64,000 nt of DNA. It comes from Candidatus Obscuribacterales bacterium (GTDB lineage Bacteria; Cyanobacteriota; Vampirovibrionia; Obscuribacterales; Obscuribacteraceae). The notes under the pieces are model-generated. The model was given only the letters and a program-made list of their open reading frames with translations, was not told the DNA's origin and ran no database searches. The position numbers and the translations under genes were made by a program. Shown here one piece after another: positions 16,911 to 25,618 of the stretch. Each line of letters opens with the position of its first letter. Within the stretch, counting starts at the first letter, position 1. The DNA is taken from NCBI GenBank assembly GCA_020634035.1, contig JACKCM010000001.1:558001-622000 (forward strand), in the 5' to 3' direction.

Positions 16911-17156
16911 CTATTTGCTAGCTTCTTGGGTGATTCCGCTGATGTAGGAACCGGGGCAAACGAGAACGTTGCCATTGTGCTCTCTGTACCAGCGAAGAGC
17001 TTTTGCTTTGCGGTGTATTGTCTGTCTTCTGTGACGAGACCAGGAATACTCGGGCGGCTTAAGGTGGAAGTATCTACCTTCATCACCACAAGCTTGAGCA
17101 TTAACGGCCGGTGCGCCAACCATACACAGAACTGCGGCAAAAAGAAGTGCTCTCAT
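16911..17156 (-). CDS. Small secreted protein, 81 aa
   Basis: Clear signal peptide (MRALLFAAVLCMVGAPAVNA, cleavage near residue 20). A mature part of ~60 residues follows, with two Cys and many Arg/Lys/His. The start has a strong GGAGAGGGAACTTC site. Monocistronic, convergent with the binding-protein gene. The mature part contains an aromatic, basic region (REHNGNVLVCPGSYISG), but no family is recognised. Confidence 0.75.
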   Translation of the reverse strand: MRALLFAAVLCMVGAPAVNAQACGDEGRYFHLKPPEYSWSRHRRQTIHRKAKALRWYREHNGNVLVCPGSYISGITQEASK

Positions 17157-17542
17157 GAAGTTCCCTCTCCTTTACTTGAGGATGTTTGTAGACCTAGTAA
17201 ATTTTGGTCGATTACTAGACCGGGTAGCTCTCGGTAAAGAGCCCAATGTGATTGTACTATTCCACGACCGAAAGGAAATATGTCAAGAATGACGCTTGAA
17301 AACCAACAAGGGTGGAAAGCTCAACCAGAGCCAGTATCCAGCGGATTTCACATTTGTTGCAAGTACGTTTTATTTATATATGTTCTTAAAGCTTTAATTT
17401 ATCGGAAACTCTGAATTGAATAAACAGCAAGGCATTAGGGAACGTTTGATTATGGCGTTTCTATTAAGTCCTTGACTATGTCCTTGACCACTATTCGAAG
17501 CGGCAGTAGCGCTCGATAGTCAAGGGGAGACCGGTAGTTTCA
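17157..17542. other. Intergenic region upstream of the nuclease-helicase gene
   Basis: No gene. It is AT-rich in the middle (about 17360-17400). The right end holds an inverted repeat, annotated separately. The left end is the leader of the small secreted protein on the minus strand. Confidence 0.5.
17471..17524 (+). promoter_or_regulatory. Inverted repeat overlapping the ribosome binding site of the helicase gene
   Basis: CTTGACTAT (17471-17479) and its exact complement ATAGTCAAG (17516-17524) flank 36 bases. A second partial left copy, CCTTGACCACTAT, begins at 17482. The right arm ends in the CAAGGGGAG that is the likely ribosome binding site of the gene starting at 17543. It could be an operator or an RNA hairpin that hides the site. 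Confidence 0.45.
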
Positions 17543-20500
17543 ATGGTGTCAAAGCCCGATATCAAAACCAGACGTATGCCACCACAGCCCACGGACTTTC
17601 GTGACGCTATGCATTGGTTCGTGGACGATTTCGGAAAGTACATCTCTTCTGTCAGAAGCCTTTTCGCCACAGATATCAGTCTGGAGCAAGAAGCCTATTT
17701 AGAGTCCGGTCTGGTCAATTTGCGTAATAGAGGAATCGAGCCATTAGTAGTCTCCGGCGAAGATATTTTGCGCCAGGCAGATATGATCTGGCAGAACGCC
17801 ATCGGCAGCAGCCCTTTCGGTCAGCCCTACGTAAGTTCCTTCGAGCTTGATTATCTCGGGGCGCCGGTTGTGGTAATCAAAGACCTGACCGCACCGGAGC
17901 AGCCGCACCATCTCTGGTATCTGTATCACTATCTGCTCTACCCCCGAATTCAGCAAGATAAGGCGTTCATAATCACTTCGCCGCTTGGGTTTGATGAATT
18001 CTTTGCCTATGGAGCCGAATGCGAGGATTTCGAATACGCCGGTTATAAAATAAGCTGGAATAAAGTGCGCTGGTTGCTCGACGCCAGCATGATCGATCTA
18101 TATCAATTTCGCCAGGTGATGTCGGAGGGCCTCCCTCCCATGCTCAAAGCCGAGCACTATCTCTTCAATGCCATAAAAGAAAGAGAGTTATCGGTCGTTT
18201 CCCAACAAATTCTTGGTGAATATCAGCTGGATATTTCGATATCAGATGGTGCTAATCGACTGGCGATTGAAATCGATAAGCTGACCTCTCTCGATCTGAT
18301 CGGTCGCTCCAACGATCAATCGAAGAAAAACTTTGTTCTCTTAAGTGATGGCTGGAAGATTTTGCGCTTTACTGCCAATGAGATCCTTGAGGACCTCAGC
18401 TTTTGTGCAGATGCGGTTGAGCAGGTCTGGAACCAGGGTCGTAAAAAAGCATCGGTCGGAAGGCTGTTATTCGGAAAGAATCAACCCGGGCTGCCGGCGC
18501 TGCCGCAAGATGACGAAGTACAGAAGCTTGCCATTACCAACGGTGCTGGTCCGGTCGCTATAACCGGCTGTGCCGGAACCGGTAAGACTTATTGTATTGC
18601 CCACCGCATCGAATATCTTCTCGCTCAGGGTGTCAGTCCTGAGCGCATTCTTGCTTTTACTCATTCTGAAGACACCAAAGCAGATCTGGAAAGGCAGGTC
18701 GGCATCCTTACGGATAAGCAGACTGTGCAACGTCTGAACATATCCGACTGGAAGGATATTGGATTTCGCATCTTAAAAGAAAACGCAGCCGGGGTAAATC
18801 GAAAACCGCCTTTGAAGCTCGAGCCCAATCCTCAGCGGGTTTTTGAGCGTGTTCTGAAAAAAGTCAAAAATGAATATGACGATGTGCAGCTCGAGTTGAT
18901 CCAGCAAGATATTTCAGAGTCTTCTCTTCGTGCTCTGATCAGTCTGTATAAAGCCAATCTGGTCACGGTTAAGCATGTTCAGGAACACGGACAAACCGAG
19001 TTTGACCAGTTTGCGGCCAAGGTCTACAAAACCTATGACGATCAGATGAAGAAGAGCAACAAAGTCGATCCTGATGACTGCATATCGCTCTGTGCGCACT
19101 TTCTGGCAGAGAATCAAGAAGCTCTTTCGGAATACAGCAGCAAATTCGACTATGTGCTGGTCGATGAATTTCAAGAATGTACCACTGCTCAAAACCTGAT
19201 GGCCAGGTTGCTTTCTTATCCCCAGGACAACCTCTTTATCGTCGGCGATGAAGACGAAGCTCTTTACGAGTCCACAGGAGCCCAGGTAAGAACCCTGGCG
19301 GAGACCTCTATTCGAATGCCTAATGCCCGGTGTTATTCGTTAGAGAACAACTGGAGATCCCACAAAGCGATTGTCAAAAGTGCTCGTTCTTTGCTCTCGG
19401 CAATGACTGTTCGTACCATTGCCAAGGATATGAATGTCACAGTCGAATCCAAAACTCGCAACGCGATCATCGGTCCCCAGGAAACGAAGACAGAAAAAGA
19501 TGAAGCAGAATGGGTAGCCAGGGAAGTAGCTATTCTTGTCGAGAGTGGCAAGATGCCGCACGAGATAGCTATTCTCTGGAATAACCAGAAGTATGCCACC
19601 ATACTCGAAGCAGCCTTGTTCAAAGAAAATATTCGAAGCTCTGCCAGTGGACCCATGGAAGGCTCCGTGCCTGATGAAGTAGGAGATGTACTTGCTTTTC
19701 TCAGTCTGGTGAACGATCCCGATGGGCCCAAAGCCAGACCTTGCTTCGAAAGGATCTGTCACCTGCGTTCCAGAGAGCTGGACCAAAAGCTGACAAAGTT
19801 GTCCAGCACCATCGCCAGTTTCGCTGAAGCTAACAGTCTCTCTTTCTTGAAGGCGATTGAGATTTACTACGAAGCGACCAACGATTCCGCCTGCAAAGAC
19901 TTAAACGATCTTGTCCGCATCGTCAGAACTATGAATCAAGAGGGTCTGCCGCCGGCGGAGACCATCAACCTCTTGAAGCGCACCCAAAAGTTGCGCGAGA
20001 TTTATAAATCTGCCACGGTGCCCGAGGGTGTAGTGTATGAGCCGATGCAGAAGGTAGAACAACTTCAAGAAGAGGCCAGGCAGTACAAAACCGTCAAAGA
20101 GTTTCTCCAGATAAAAGAGAAAATGTCGAATCCCCTAGAGGGAGAAGAGTCCCAGGGGTTTGTTTCGATTCGCAGTATCGAAGAAGCCAAAGGCAAAGAA
20201 TTTCCGATCGTTTTTGTCGTCGGTCTGGCCCATGGGGTTTTTCCTGCCGATGGAGCCGACCTCGAAGAAGAGAGAAGAAGATTCTATGTTGCGATTTCGA
20301 GAGCAAAAGACTTGCTCTATCTCTCCACTCCGATTTCATTCGAAAACAAATTGCGGGTACCCTCGCAGTTTCTAGTGGAATCCGAAGTGATCTCTATGAA
20401 GGCTTACGACAGATCGGTGGAGTCGAGGCATCAGGAACAGCTTCCGGTCAGAGGTGTGGATGCTTCCGTCGTCCCGGACGATGCAGAAGCGCCGCTGTCC

Positions 20501-22171
20501 GCCCAGGAAGAAGCTGTGCTTGCAAAAGAGAGAGAAAAGGCGAAGCAGCAAGAAACAGCTCGTCTTGAAGCGGAGCGTCTGCAAGCGGAGCAGATTCAAG
20601 AAGAGCAGGCTGCTCAATCGAGGGCGCAAGAAGAAGAGCGCCTGAAGCTAGAACAAGAAGCAGCGATGGCGAAAGCGGAAGAAGCCGCTCGCATACAAGC
20701 TGAGAATGAAGCGCAGGCCAGGGCACAAGAAGCGGCTCGCGTAGAGGCGGAAAATATTGCTCGGATACAAGCGGAGCAGGCCGCAGCGGAACAGGCAGCC
20801 CAGGCAAGAGCCGAGGAAGAAGCGCGATTACGAGCAGAACAAGAAGCGCAGGCAAGGGCGCAAGAGGCAGCTCGACTGGAAGCGGAAAAAATTGCTCAGA
20901 TGCAAGCGGAGCAGGCCGCAGCTCAACAGGCCGCCCAGGCAAGAGCCGAGGAAGCGGAGCGTTTACAAAAAGAACAGCAAGCCGCAGCGCAACAGGCCGC
21001 TCAGGCTCAACCGGTTTCTTCTGCCGGCGAGTTGGATGCAATCTTCGGAGAGATAGGAAAGCCTTCTGTAGATAGCGAAGAAGAAGAAGAGGCCGTATCT
21101 GTAGCCGCAACCAGCAAAGCGAAACCCTCAAAAGCCGATAAAGACGAAGAGAGAAAGCGAAAAGCTCGGGAGAAACTGGAAGCAAGAGCCAAGAAAAAAC
21201 AGGAAGAAGCCAAGCTTAAAGCTCAAGAGGAGCTGGAAAAACAACAAGCTCTGGAACAAGAACAGATTCAAAAACAGCAGGTTTCAGCTCCTTTAGAGCA
21301 GCTACCGCAGCCAGCGGAGCCGGTTCAACCAGTTCAGCCAGTTCAACCAGATCAGAGTCAGCAACCAGCGGCTAGTGATCGAAGTGGTTTAGAGAGCCGC
21401 TATAGCAATTCTCTTCTGTCCGGCCCGGGTCCCGGTCCCAGTCCTACTCCAACTCCAACTTCTGCGCCCCCTCCAGCTCAGCCTTCTATGCAACCATCCC
21501 AGCAGGGCGGTGGCTTCAAAACAAGTTCTTCCTTCGGCTCAAGACAGGGTCGAGGCGTATCCATTTCGGTAAGCAGCAATGCTATGTCCGGCGGTCAAGT
21601 TCCGAACCAACCACAGCCAGAAGTGCCTGCCTCTCCTGATCCGGATTCTAGAGAAGAAGAGACGGAGTATATGGTATTCAACGCACCACCAGCCGACCTT
21701 GTTCTCAACCCACCCTCCACTGTTCCGCCTCCGGAGCCTGAGCCGCAACCGGAAGAAGAGATTGAGGAGGAAGTCCCTCAGCTTATAGATACCGATGAAA
21801 GCTACATTCCGCCACAGCATTTCATTCAAGAGGAAGAAGAAGCCGAAGAGCCCGATGAAGAGTCTATTCCCGAGACCCCGACTCCGGTAATAAGCCCGGT
21901 GCCGGTAGAGACCAGAGAGCCCGCTGTTGCTGCCACCCCTGCTCCAGTGCCATTGGCTCCGGAGAGACCGGCACAACTGCCCACCTTCGAAGGCACCACT
22001 ATTCCGATGTGTCCTCATTGCATGATACAGCTGGAGGCTGGTTCACGGTTCTGCGGTGAATGCGGATATCAGCTTCAGTCTAGAATTCCATCCTGTCCCA
22101 GTTGTATGCAGCCGGTGGTGCCCGGAGCAAAATTCTGCGGAGAGTGTGGATGCGGATTACAAAACGCCTAG
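17543..22171 (+). CDS. Vsr/DUF559-like nuclease + UvrD helicase + coiled coil + double zinc ribbon
   Basis: 1542 residues. After an N-terminal region of unknown fold, about residues 220-285 resemble the DUF559/Vsr nuclease fold (GEYQLDISISD, LAIEID, DGWKILRFTANEI). A superfamily 1A helicase follows: Walker A GCAGTGKTY (near 341), VLVDEFQECT (near 537), GDEDEALYE, NNWRSH, and the late motif RRRFYVAISRAKDLLYLS (near 910-927). Residues about 970-1240 are an Ala/Glu/Gln/Arg heptad-like coiled coil with internal repeats. Pro/Gln-rich and acidic linkers come next. The last ~55 residues hold two CPxC...CGECG zinc ribbons. It looks like a DNA-processing or defence enzyme, but the role is inferred only. 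Monocistronic. Confidence 0.85.
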   Translation: MVSKPDIKTRRMPPQPTDFRDAMHWFVDDFGKYISSVRSLFATDISLEQEAYLESGLVNLRNRGIEPLVVSGEDILRQADMIWQNAIGSSPFGQPYVSSFELDYLGAPVVVIKDLTAPEQPHHLWYLYHYLLYPRIQQDKAFIITSPLGFDEFFAYGAECEDFEYAGYKISWNKVRWLLDASMIDLYQFRQVMSEGLPPMLKAEHYLFNAIKERELSVVSQQILGEYQLDISISDGANRLAIEIDKLTSLDLIGRSNDQSKKNFVLLSDGWKILRFTANEILEDLSFCADAVEQVWNQGRKKASVGRLLFGKNQPGLPALPQDDEVQKLAITNGAGPVAITGCAGTGKTYCIAHRIEYLLAQGVSPERILAFTHSEDTKADLERQVGILTDKQTVQRLNISDWKDIGFRILKENAAGVNRKPPLKLEPNPQRVFERVLKKVKNEYDDVQLELIQQDISESSLRALISLYKANLVTVKHVQEHGQTEFDQFAAKVYKTYDDQMKKSNKVDPDDCISLCAHFLAENQEALSEYSSKFDYVLVDEFQECTTAQNLMARLLSYPQDNLFIVGDEDEALYESTGAQVRTLAETSIRMPNARCYSLENNWRSHKAIVKSARSLLSAMTVRTIAKDMNVTVESKTRNAIIGPQETKTEKDEAEWVAREVAILVESGKMPHEIAILWNNQKYATILEAALFKENIRSSASGPMEGSVPDEVGDVLAFLSLVNDPDGPKARPCFERICHLRSRELDQKLTKLSSTIASFAEANSLSFLKAIEIYYEATNDSACKDLNDLVRIVRTMNQEGLPPAETINLLKRTQKLREIYKSATVPEGVVYEPMQKVEQLQEEARQYKTVKEFLQIKEKMSNPLEGEESQGFVSIRSIEEAKGKEFPIVFVVGLAHGVFPADGADLEEERRRFYVAISRAKDLLYLSTPISFENKLRVPSQFLVESEVISMKAYDRSVESRHQEQLPVRGVDASVVPDDAEAPLSAQEEAVLAKEREKAKQQETARLEAERLQAEQIQEEQAAQSRAQEEERLKLEQEAAMAKAEEAARIQAENEAQARAQEAARVEAENIARIQAEQAAAEQAAQARAEEEARLRAEQEAQARAQEAARLEAEKIAQMQAEQAAAQQAAQARAEEAERLQKEQQAAAQQAAQAQPVSSAGELDAIFGEIGKPSVDSEEEEEAVSVAATSKAKPSKADKDEERKRKAREKLEARAKKKQEEAKLKAQEELEKQQALEQEQIQKQQVSAPLEQLPQPAEPVQPVQPVQPDQSQQPAASDRSGLESRYSNSLLSGPGPGPSPTPTPTSAPPPAQPSMQPSQQGGGFKTSSSFGSRQGRGVSISVSSNAMSGGQVPNQPQPEVPASPDPDSREEETEYMVFNAPPADLVLNPPSTVPPPEPEPQPEEEIEEEVPQLIDTDESYIPPQHFIQEEEEAEEPDEESIPETPTPVISPVPVETREPAVAATPAPVPLAPERPAQLPTFEGTTIPMCPHCMIQLEAGSRFCGECGYQLQSRIPSCPSCMQPVVPGAKFCGECGCGLQNA

Positions 22172-22429
22172 CAGGGCTTTTGATTTGAACGCATCAGGCT
22201 GCATGGTATTGTTAATGATACTAATATTGGCGCAGGTCTCATTGGTGGAGATCGCTTCCAGGCTAATCAAAACCTTGGTTTCATCAGCTTTTCTGAATCC
22301 GTACAGTTGGCAGGAGCCTAACTGGGTCATTTCGAATGCAGCTTGACTGAGGTGGGCTTTGAAAAGCTCCAGGCATTCGGTACGACCGAAGGCGAAATTA
22401 ATTTGATTGTCTGTAAATAGCTCGACCAT
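22157..22429 (-). CDS. Hypothetical protein, 90 aa
   Basis: Small soluble protein beginning MVELFTDNQINFAFGRTECL, with a good AGGAAGCG ribosome binding site. Its 3' end overlaps the helicase gene by 15 bases in convergent orientation. The composition is ordinary: a mixed alpha/beta pattern with three Cys. No family is recognised. The kinase gene ends upstream at 24773 on the same strand; its stop lies 94 bases before this start, so the two may be co-transcribed. Confidence 0.65.
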   Translation of the reverse strand: MVELFTDNQINFAFGRTECLELFKAHLSQAAFEMTQLGSCQLYGFRKADETKVLISLEAISTNETCANISIINNTMQPDAFKSKALLGVL

Positions 22430-22523
22430 CTTTCGCTTCCTATCCCGACTGTCTTCAGTCTATGGAAAGTACGTGAAGTGATGGTGAATCCAACGTGAAC
22501 TCTGCGTGAAACCATTTGATAAT

Positions 22524-24773
22524 TTAGAACAGGGATTCGGCAGCGACTATTTTCGTGTCCGGCAATCTCTTTTTTAGCCTGGCGATATCTGCCATTGTGA
22601 GAGACGGACAGCGTGTAATATCAAGGATCTTCAAACCTTTTGATGTTAGCAATGCTTGCACGAAATCATGGTCGATATTGTTTCCTGATAGGACAAGACA
22701 GCCTATCTGATTGTCCTTCGTGATTGTAGCGAGCTGTTGCGGTTGCAACTCTGCCATCTCCATCAAATAGAGAACATCGAGTTTTTTGCAATTACTCAGG
22801 GCTTCTACCAGAGAGGCGGTAGTAGCAATATCATTCAAATCTATAAATGTAATTCGGTTCGATCGAGAAGCAATAAATTTAGCGATGGCATCCACCGCAG
22901 TCTTTTGTCTTATGTTGTGGAAACCGTATCTCGTAGCGGTTTTAAGCTCTGCAAGCGTCTCGATTTCTGTCACACCTATTTGCGGTCCACCCAGGTTGAA
23001 TCTTTCCAGGCTCTTTGAGTTTTTAAAACTGGCGATGGTCTTACTGTCGACACCGGGACAAGAGAACAACGTTATCTCTTTGAGGAGCGGCATCTTCGAT
23101 ATTGCATCTGAAGAAGTTTTAGATACAGGGACAGATAGAAGCTCTAATTGATAGAGGCTCTTTGAAGAAATAAGGGCAGCGAAAGCATCACCGGTGATAT
23201 CATCACACCTGGTAAAATTGAGTATTTTTAGTTTGGACAGCACTGGTAATTGCTGCGGTACGGCATCACTCAGGCGGCAATCGAGAAAGGTCAAATGTTC
23301 TAGAGAAGAGTTTGTTGCTTTTCTAAATGCGCTTCCATTAATGGTAGAGAGTTTGACGGTCAGTGTGTTGATGCGTGGATTGTCGAGAATCTCTTCAAGG
23401 TCTGTGTCTTTCGCATTCATTATTGACGCCCTGTTTCCAGACGTTTTGAGGCTCGGACGCGGGCCTTGAAAGGCATTGGTGCTTACCTCGGTTTTCTTTT
23501 CGAGGCGTTTTTCTTTCACCGGAGCAGTGGTCTGAATAATGCCAAAGAAGAGAGGCATCATAAGAGCAAGCAGTGTGATCAGAAGCAGAATTGCCACAGG
23601 AAAGGGCTTTCGTTCTGGAACACTGGCAACGATCTCGGTTTCATCCTTCTCGGGATCGCTCAGTGCCGCCTGCAGCGCTTCCAAAACCTGTCCAGGGTTT
23701 TGAAATCTAGCTTGAGGATCTCTGGCAAGCCCGGTCTCCATGAAACTTTCGATCTGAGCTTCTGCAATCTCATCTAAATTGGCCGGAGCCTTTGCGAACA
23801 AAGCGAAATACAAAACTGCCACAAGAGAGTAAAGATCTGATCGTTTGTCGATTGTTTGATCAGGACTCATGAAGTGCAGCGTCCCGGCTAGGCTGTTGGA
23901 CTGAGTCTCCCTGTCGTTTGGCGATTCGACATCCAGCATTTTGTTCAGACCAAAATCTATTAATGTGGCTTTCTCCAGCCTGTCTCCGCTGAACTTACAT
24001 ATGACGTTGCCGGGGCTGATATCGCCATGGAGTATATCCATACTATGAGAATGCTCCAGGGCGCTTGTCAGGTCTTCTGCCAGCTTCACAGAGTCCTGAT
24101 CTTCAAGAGGAGCTATATCTTGCAGAGGAACGCCTTCTACCAGATCTATAACCATGAAAGGTTCTTGATTTATGGTCACTCCCAGATCCAGTATCCTTGA
24201 TATATTCGAGTGATTGAGTCTGCAAAGCGCCTTTGCTTCTCTCTGAAAGCGAATCACCTTTCTGCCCGTACCCTGGCTTGTATAGGTGGAAGAGAGCACT
24301 TTCAAGGCGACATACTTGCGCAGATAGAGGTCAAAACATTTATAGACCCTGGCCTGACCGCCTTTGCCCAGGAACTCTGCCGCGATGTAGCGTTCGGGAT
24401 CCGCACCGGATTCGAGCTGAAGATCATGGTTTCGGTCCGGCAAATCCGGGTCTGATTCAATCGGGTGCAGGGTCGCGCTTTTGCTCTCTTTGTCCTGGAT
24501 GCAGCGGCAAGAGTTGGATCCGGCTCTTAGAACCCACTGGGTAACTGTCCCGGTTTTTCTCTCTTCTTCTTCAATCTCTTTATGGCAGACCGGGCAGAGC
24601 CTGGACCTGGCCGCCGGCTCCAGTGTCTCGTCCTCTTCTGTGCACGTACAGGGCCCGTCCCCGGTGAAGATCCACTGGGTGAGGGTTAGAACACCTGGAG
24701 CAGATGCATTTTTGGTTTCTCTGTCTCGCGTCTTACCGCACTTCTGGCATTTTTGGGTGCTTTTTTCAGCCAT
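22524..24773 (-). CDS. Ser/Thr protein kinase with N-terminal Cys repeats, membrane span and C-terminal LRR-like domain
   Basis: About 749 residues. Two N-terminal repeats share the pattern CxxC ... TQW ... CxC (CQKCGK with TQWIFTGDGPCTC; CPVCHK with TQWVLRAGSNSCRC) and may bind zinc. The Hanks-type kinase follows: GKGGQARVY (near 138), VALKVL, catalytic HGDISPGN (near 248, Gly in place of the usual Arg) and DFGLN (near 272). A single span (about 395-415) precedes a secreted-side domain of LRR-like repeats (LKILNFTRCDDITG, LKILDITRCPSLT). ATG at 24773 was chosen (AAAGG before it); the frame extends to TTG at 24830. It likely senses or binds something outside the membrane. Confidence 0.85.
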   Translation of the reverse strand: MAEKSTQKCQKCGKTRDRETKNASAPGVLTLTQWIFTGDGPCTCTEEDETLEPAARSRLCPVCHKEIEEEERKTGTVTQWVLRAGSNSCRCIQDKESKSATLHPIESDPDLPDRNHDLQLESGADPERYIAAEFLGKGGQARVYKCFDLYLRKYVALKVLSSTYTSQGTGRKVIRFQREAKALCRLNHSNISRILDLGVTINQEPFMVIDLVEGVPLQDIAPLEDQDSVKLAEDLTSALEHSHSMDILHGDISPGNVICKFSGDRLEKATLIDFGLNKMLDVESPNDRETQSNSLAGTLHFMSPDQTIDKRSDLYSLVAVLYFALFAKAPANLDEIAEAQIESFMETGLARDPQARFQNPGQVLEALQAALSDPEKDETEIVASVPERKPFPVAILLLITLLALMMPLFFGIIQTTAPVKEKRLEKKTEVSTNAFQGPRPSLKTSGNRASIMNAKDTDLEEILDNPRINTLTVKLSTINGSAFRKATNSSLEHLTFLDCRLSDAVPQQLPVLSKLKILNFTRCDDITGDAFAALISSKSLYQLELLSVPVSKTSSDAISKMPLLKEITLFSCPGVDSKTIASFKNSKSLERFNLGGPQIGVTEIETLAELKTATRYGFHNIRQKTAVDAIAKFIASRSNRITFIDLNDIATTASLVEALSNCKKLDVLYLMEMAELQPQQLATITKDNQIGCLVLSGNNIDHDFVQALLTSKGLKILDITRCPSLTMADIARLKKRLPDTKIVAAESLF

Positions 24774-24898
24774 GTCTGCCTTTTCTTTGAATACGCTTCG
24801 ATCTGTCATAGGAATGTCATAGCGCGCCAATAGATTGTACCCATCGAGAGTTCGAAGCCCGTTGGCGACATCTGATAGTTTCTTGAGGAGATTGAATC

Positions 24899-25555
24899 AT
24901 GGCTGGACAACATAACTTTGATGCTAATGTCAATAATAGAGGCAGTGAGGCAGATACGGTCTCTGCTAACTCAGGAGCACAGGCTTCTGCCAATCTGTTT
25001 AATGAATACAGAAGCATGATGGATTCCGGTTCCAAATCATTTGCTCCTCCTTCGGACTATGAGCGTGGCGTTAAGGGCGCTCCCAATCCGAATGACAAAT
25101 TCGCCAAACTGACCCATAACGACAATTTCCAGCCGGTTGACCGTGGTCCTCTAGAGAAACCGGATGCGAACCAGGATGGGACTCGAGAACAGAATCAGGA
25201 GCCTGTCGATAGAGGACCGATAGAAAAACCAGGCAGTGAAACAGAGGGAAGACATAATGAAGGTTTCGAACCAGTGGACCGTGGGCCGATGGAGACTGAG
25301 CCGGCAGAGAATGAACACAGAGAGACGAATAACGGCAATTTTAAACCGGTGGATAGAGGTCCTTTGAATGACTCCGAAGGAAACGGTGACAAGAACGCCA
25401 TAGACCATCAAGAAAAAGTCATCAGTGAAAATGAAGATATTCCCCAGAGTAGTGGTGGACAGGGGGGAATGACCAACGACAGTCGTGATCCGATCATCAA
25501 ATGGTTTGGAAGCGTACAGATTTTCGACAGCAAAGCCGGTGGTGATCCCATCTAG
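24899..25555 (+). CDS. Disordered protein with four PVDRGP repeats
   Basis: 218 residues, hydrophilic and without signal peptide or span. Four spaced copies of a short motif occur: FQPVDRGPLEKP, QEPVDRGPIEKP, FEPVDRGPMETE and FKPVDRGPLNDS, about 19-26 residues apart (DNA about 25130-25370). The linkers are rich in Glu, Asn and Gly. The N-terminus is Ala/Asn/Ser-rich. The start has a strong GAGGAG site. It is divergent from the kinase gene across 125 bases, so the two may be co-regulated. The motifs look like docking or modification sites. No family is recognised. Confidence 0.75.
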   Translation: MAGQHNFDANVNNRGSEADTVSANSGAQASANLFNEYRSMMDSGSKSFAPPSDYERGVKGAPNPNDKFAKLTHNDNFQPVDRGPLEKPDANQDGTREQNQEPVDRGPIEKPGSETEGRHNEGFEPVDRGPMETEPAENEHRETNNGNFKPVDRGPLNDSEGNGDKNAIDHQEKVISENEDIPQSSGGQGGMTNDSRDPIIKWFGSVQIFDSKAGGDPI

Positions 25556-25618
25556 TAGATATCGGCCTGCAATCGGCTATCATAGTTTGGTTATTTTCAA
25601 TCGTTTCGAGAAAAAACC

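Noticed and set aside
16886..17140. Alternative frame over the small secreted protein
   Set aside because: The overlapping frame at 16911-17156 has the signal peptide and the ribosome binding site.
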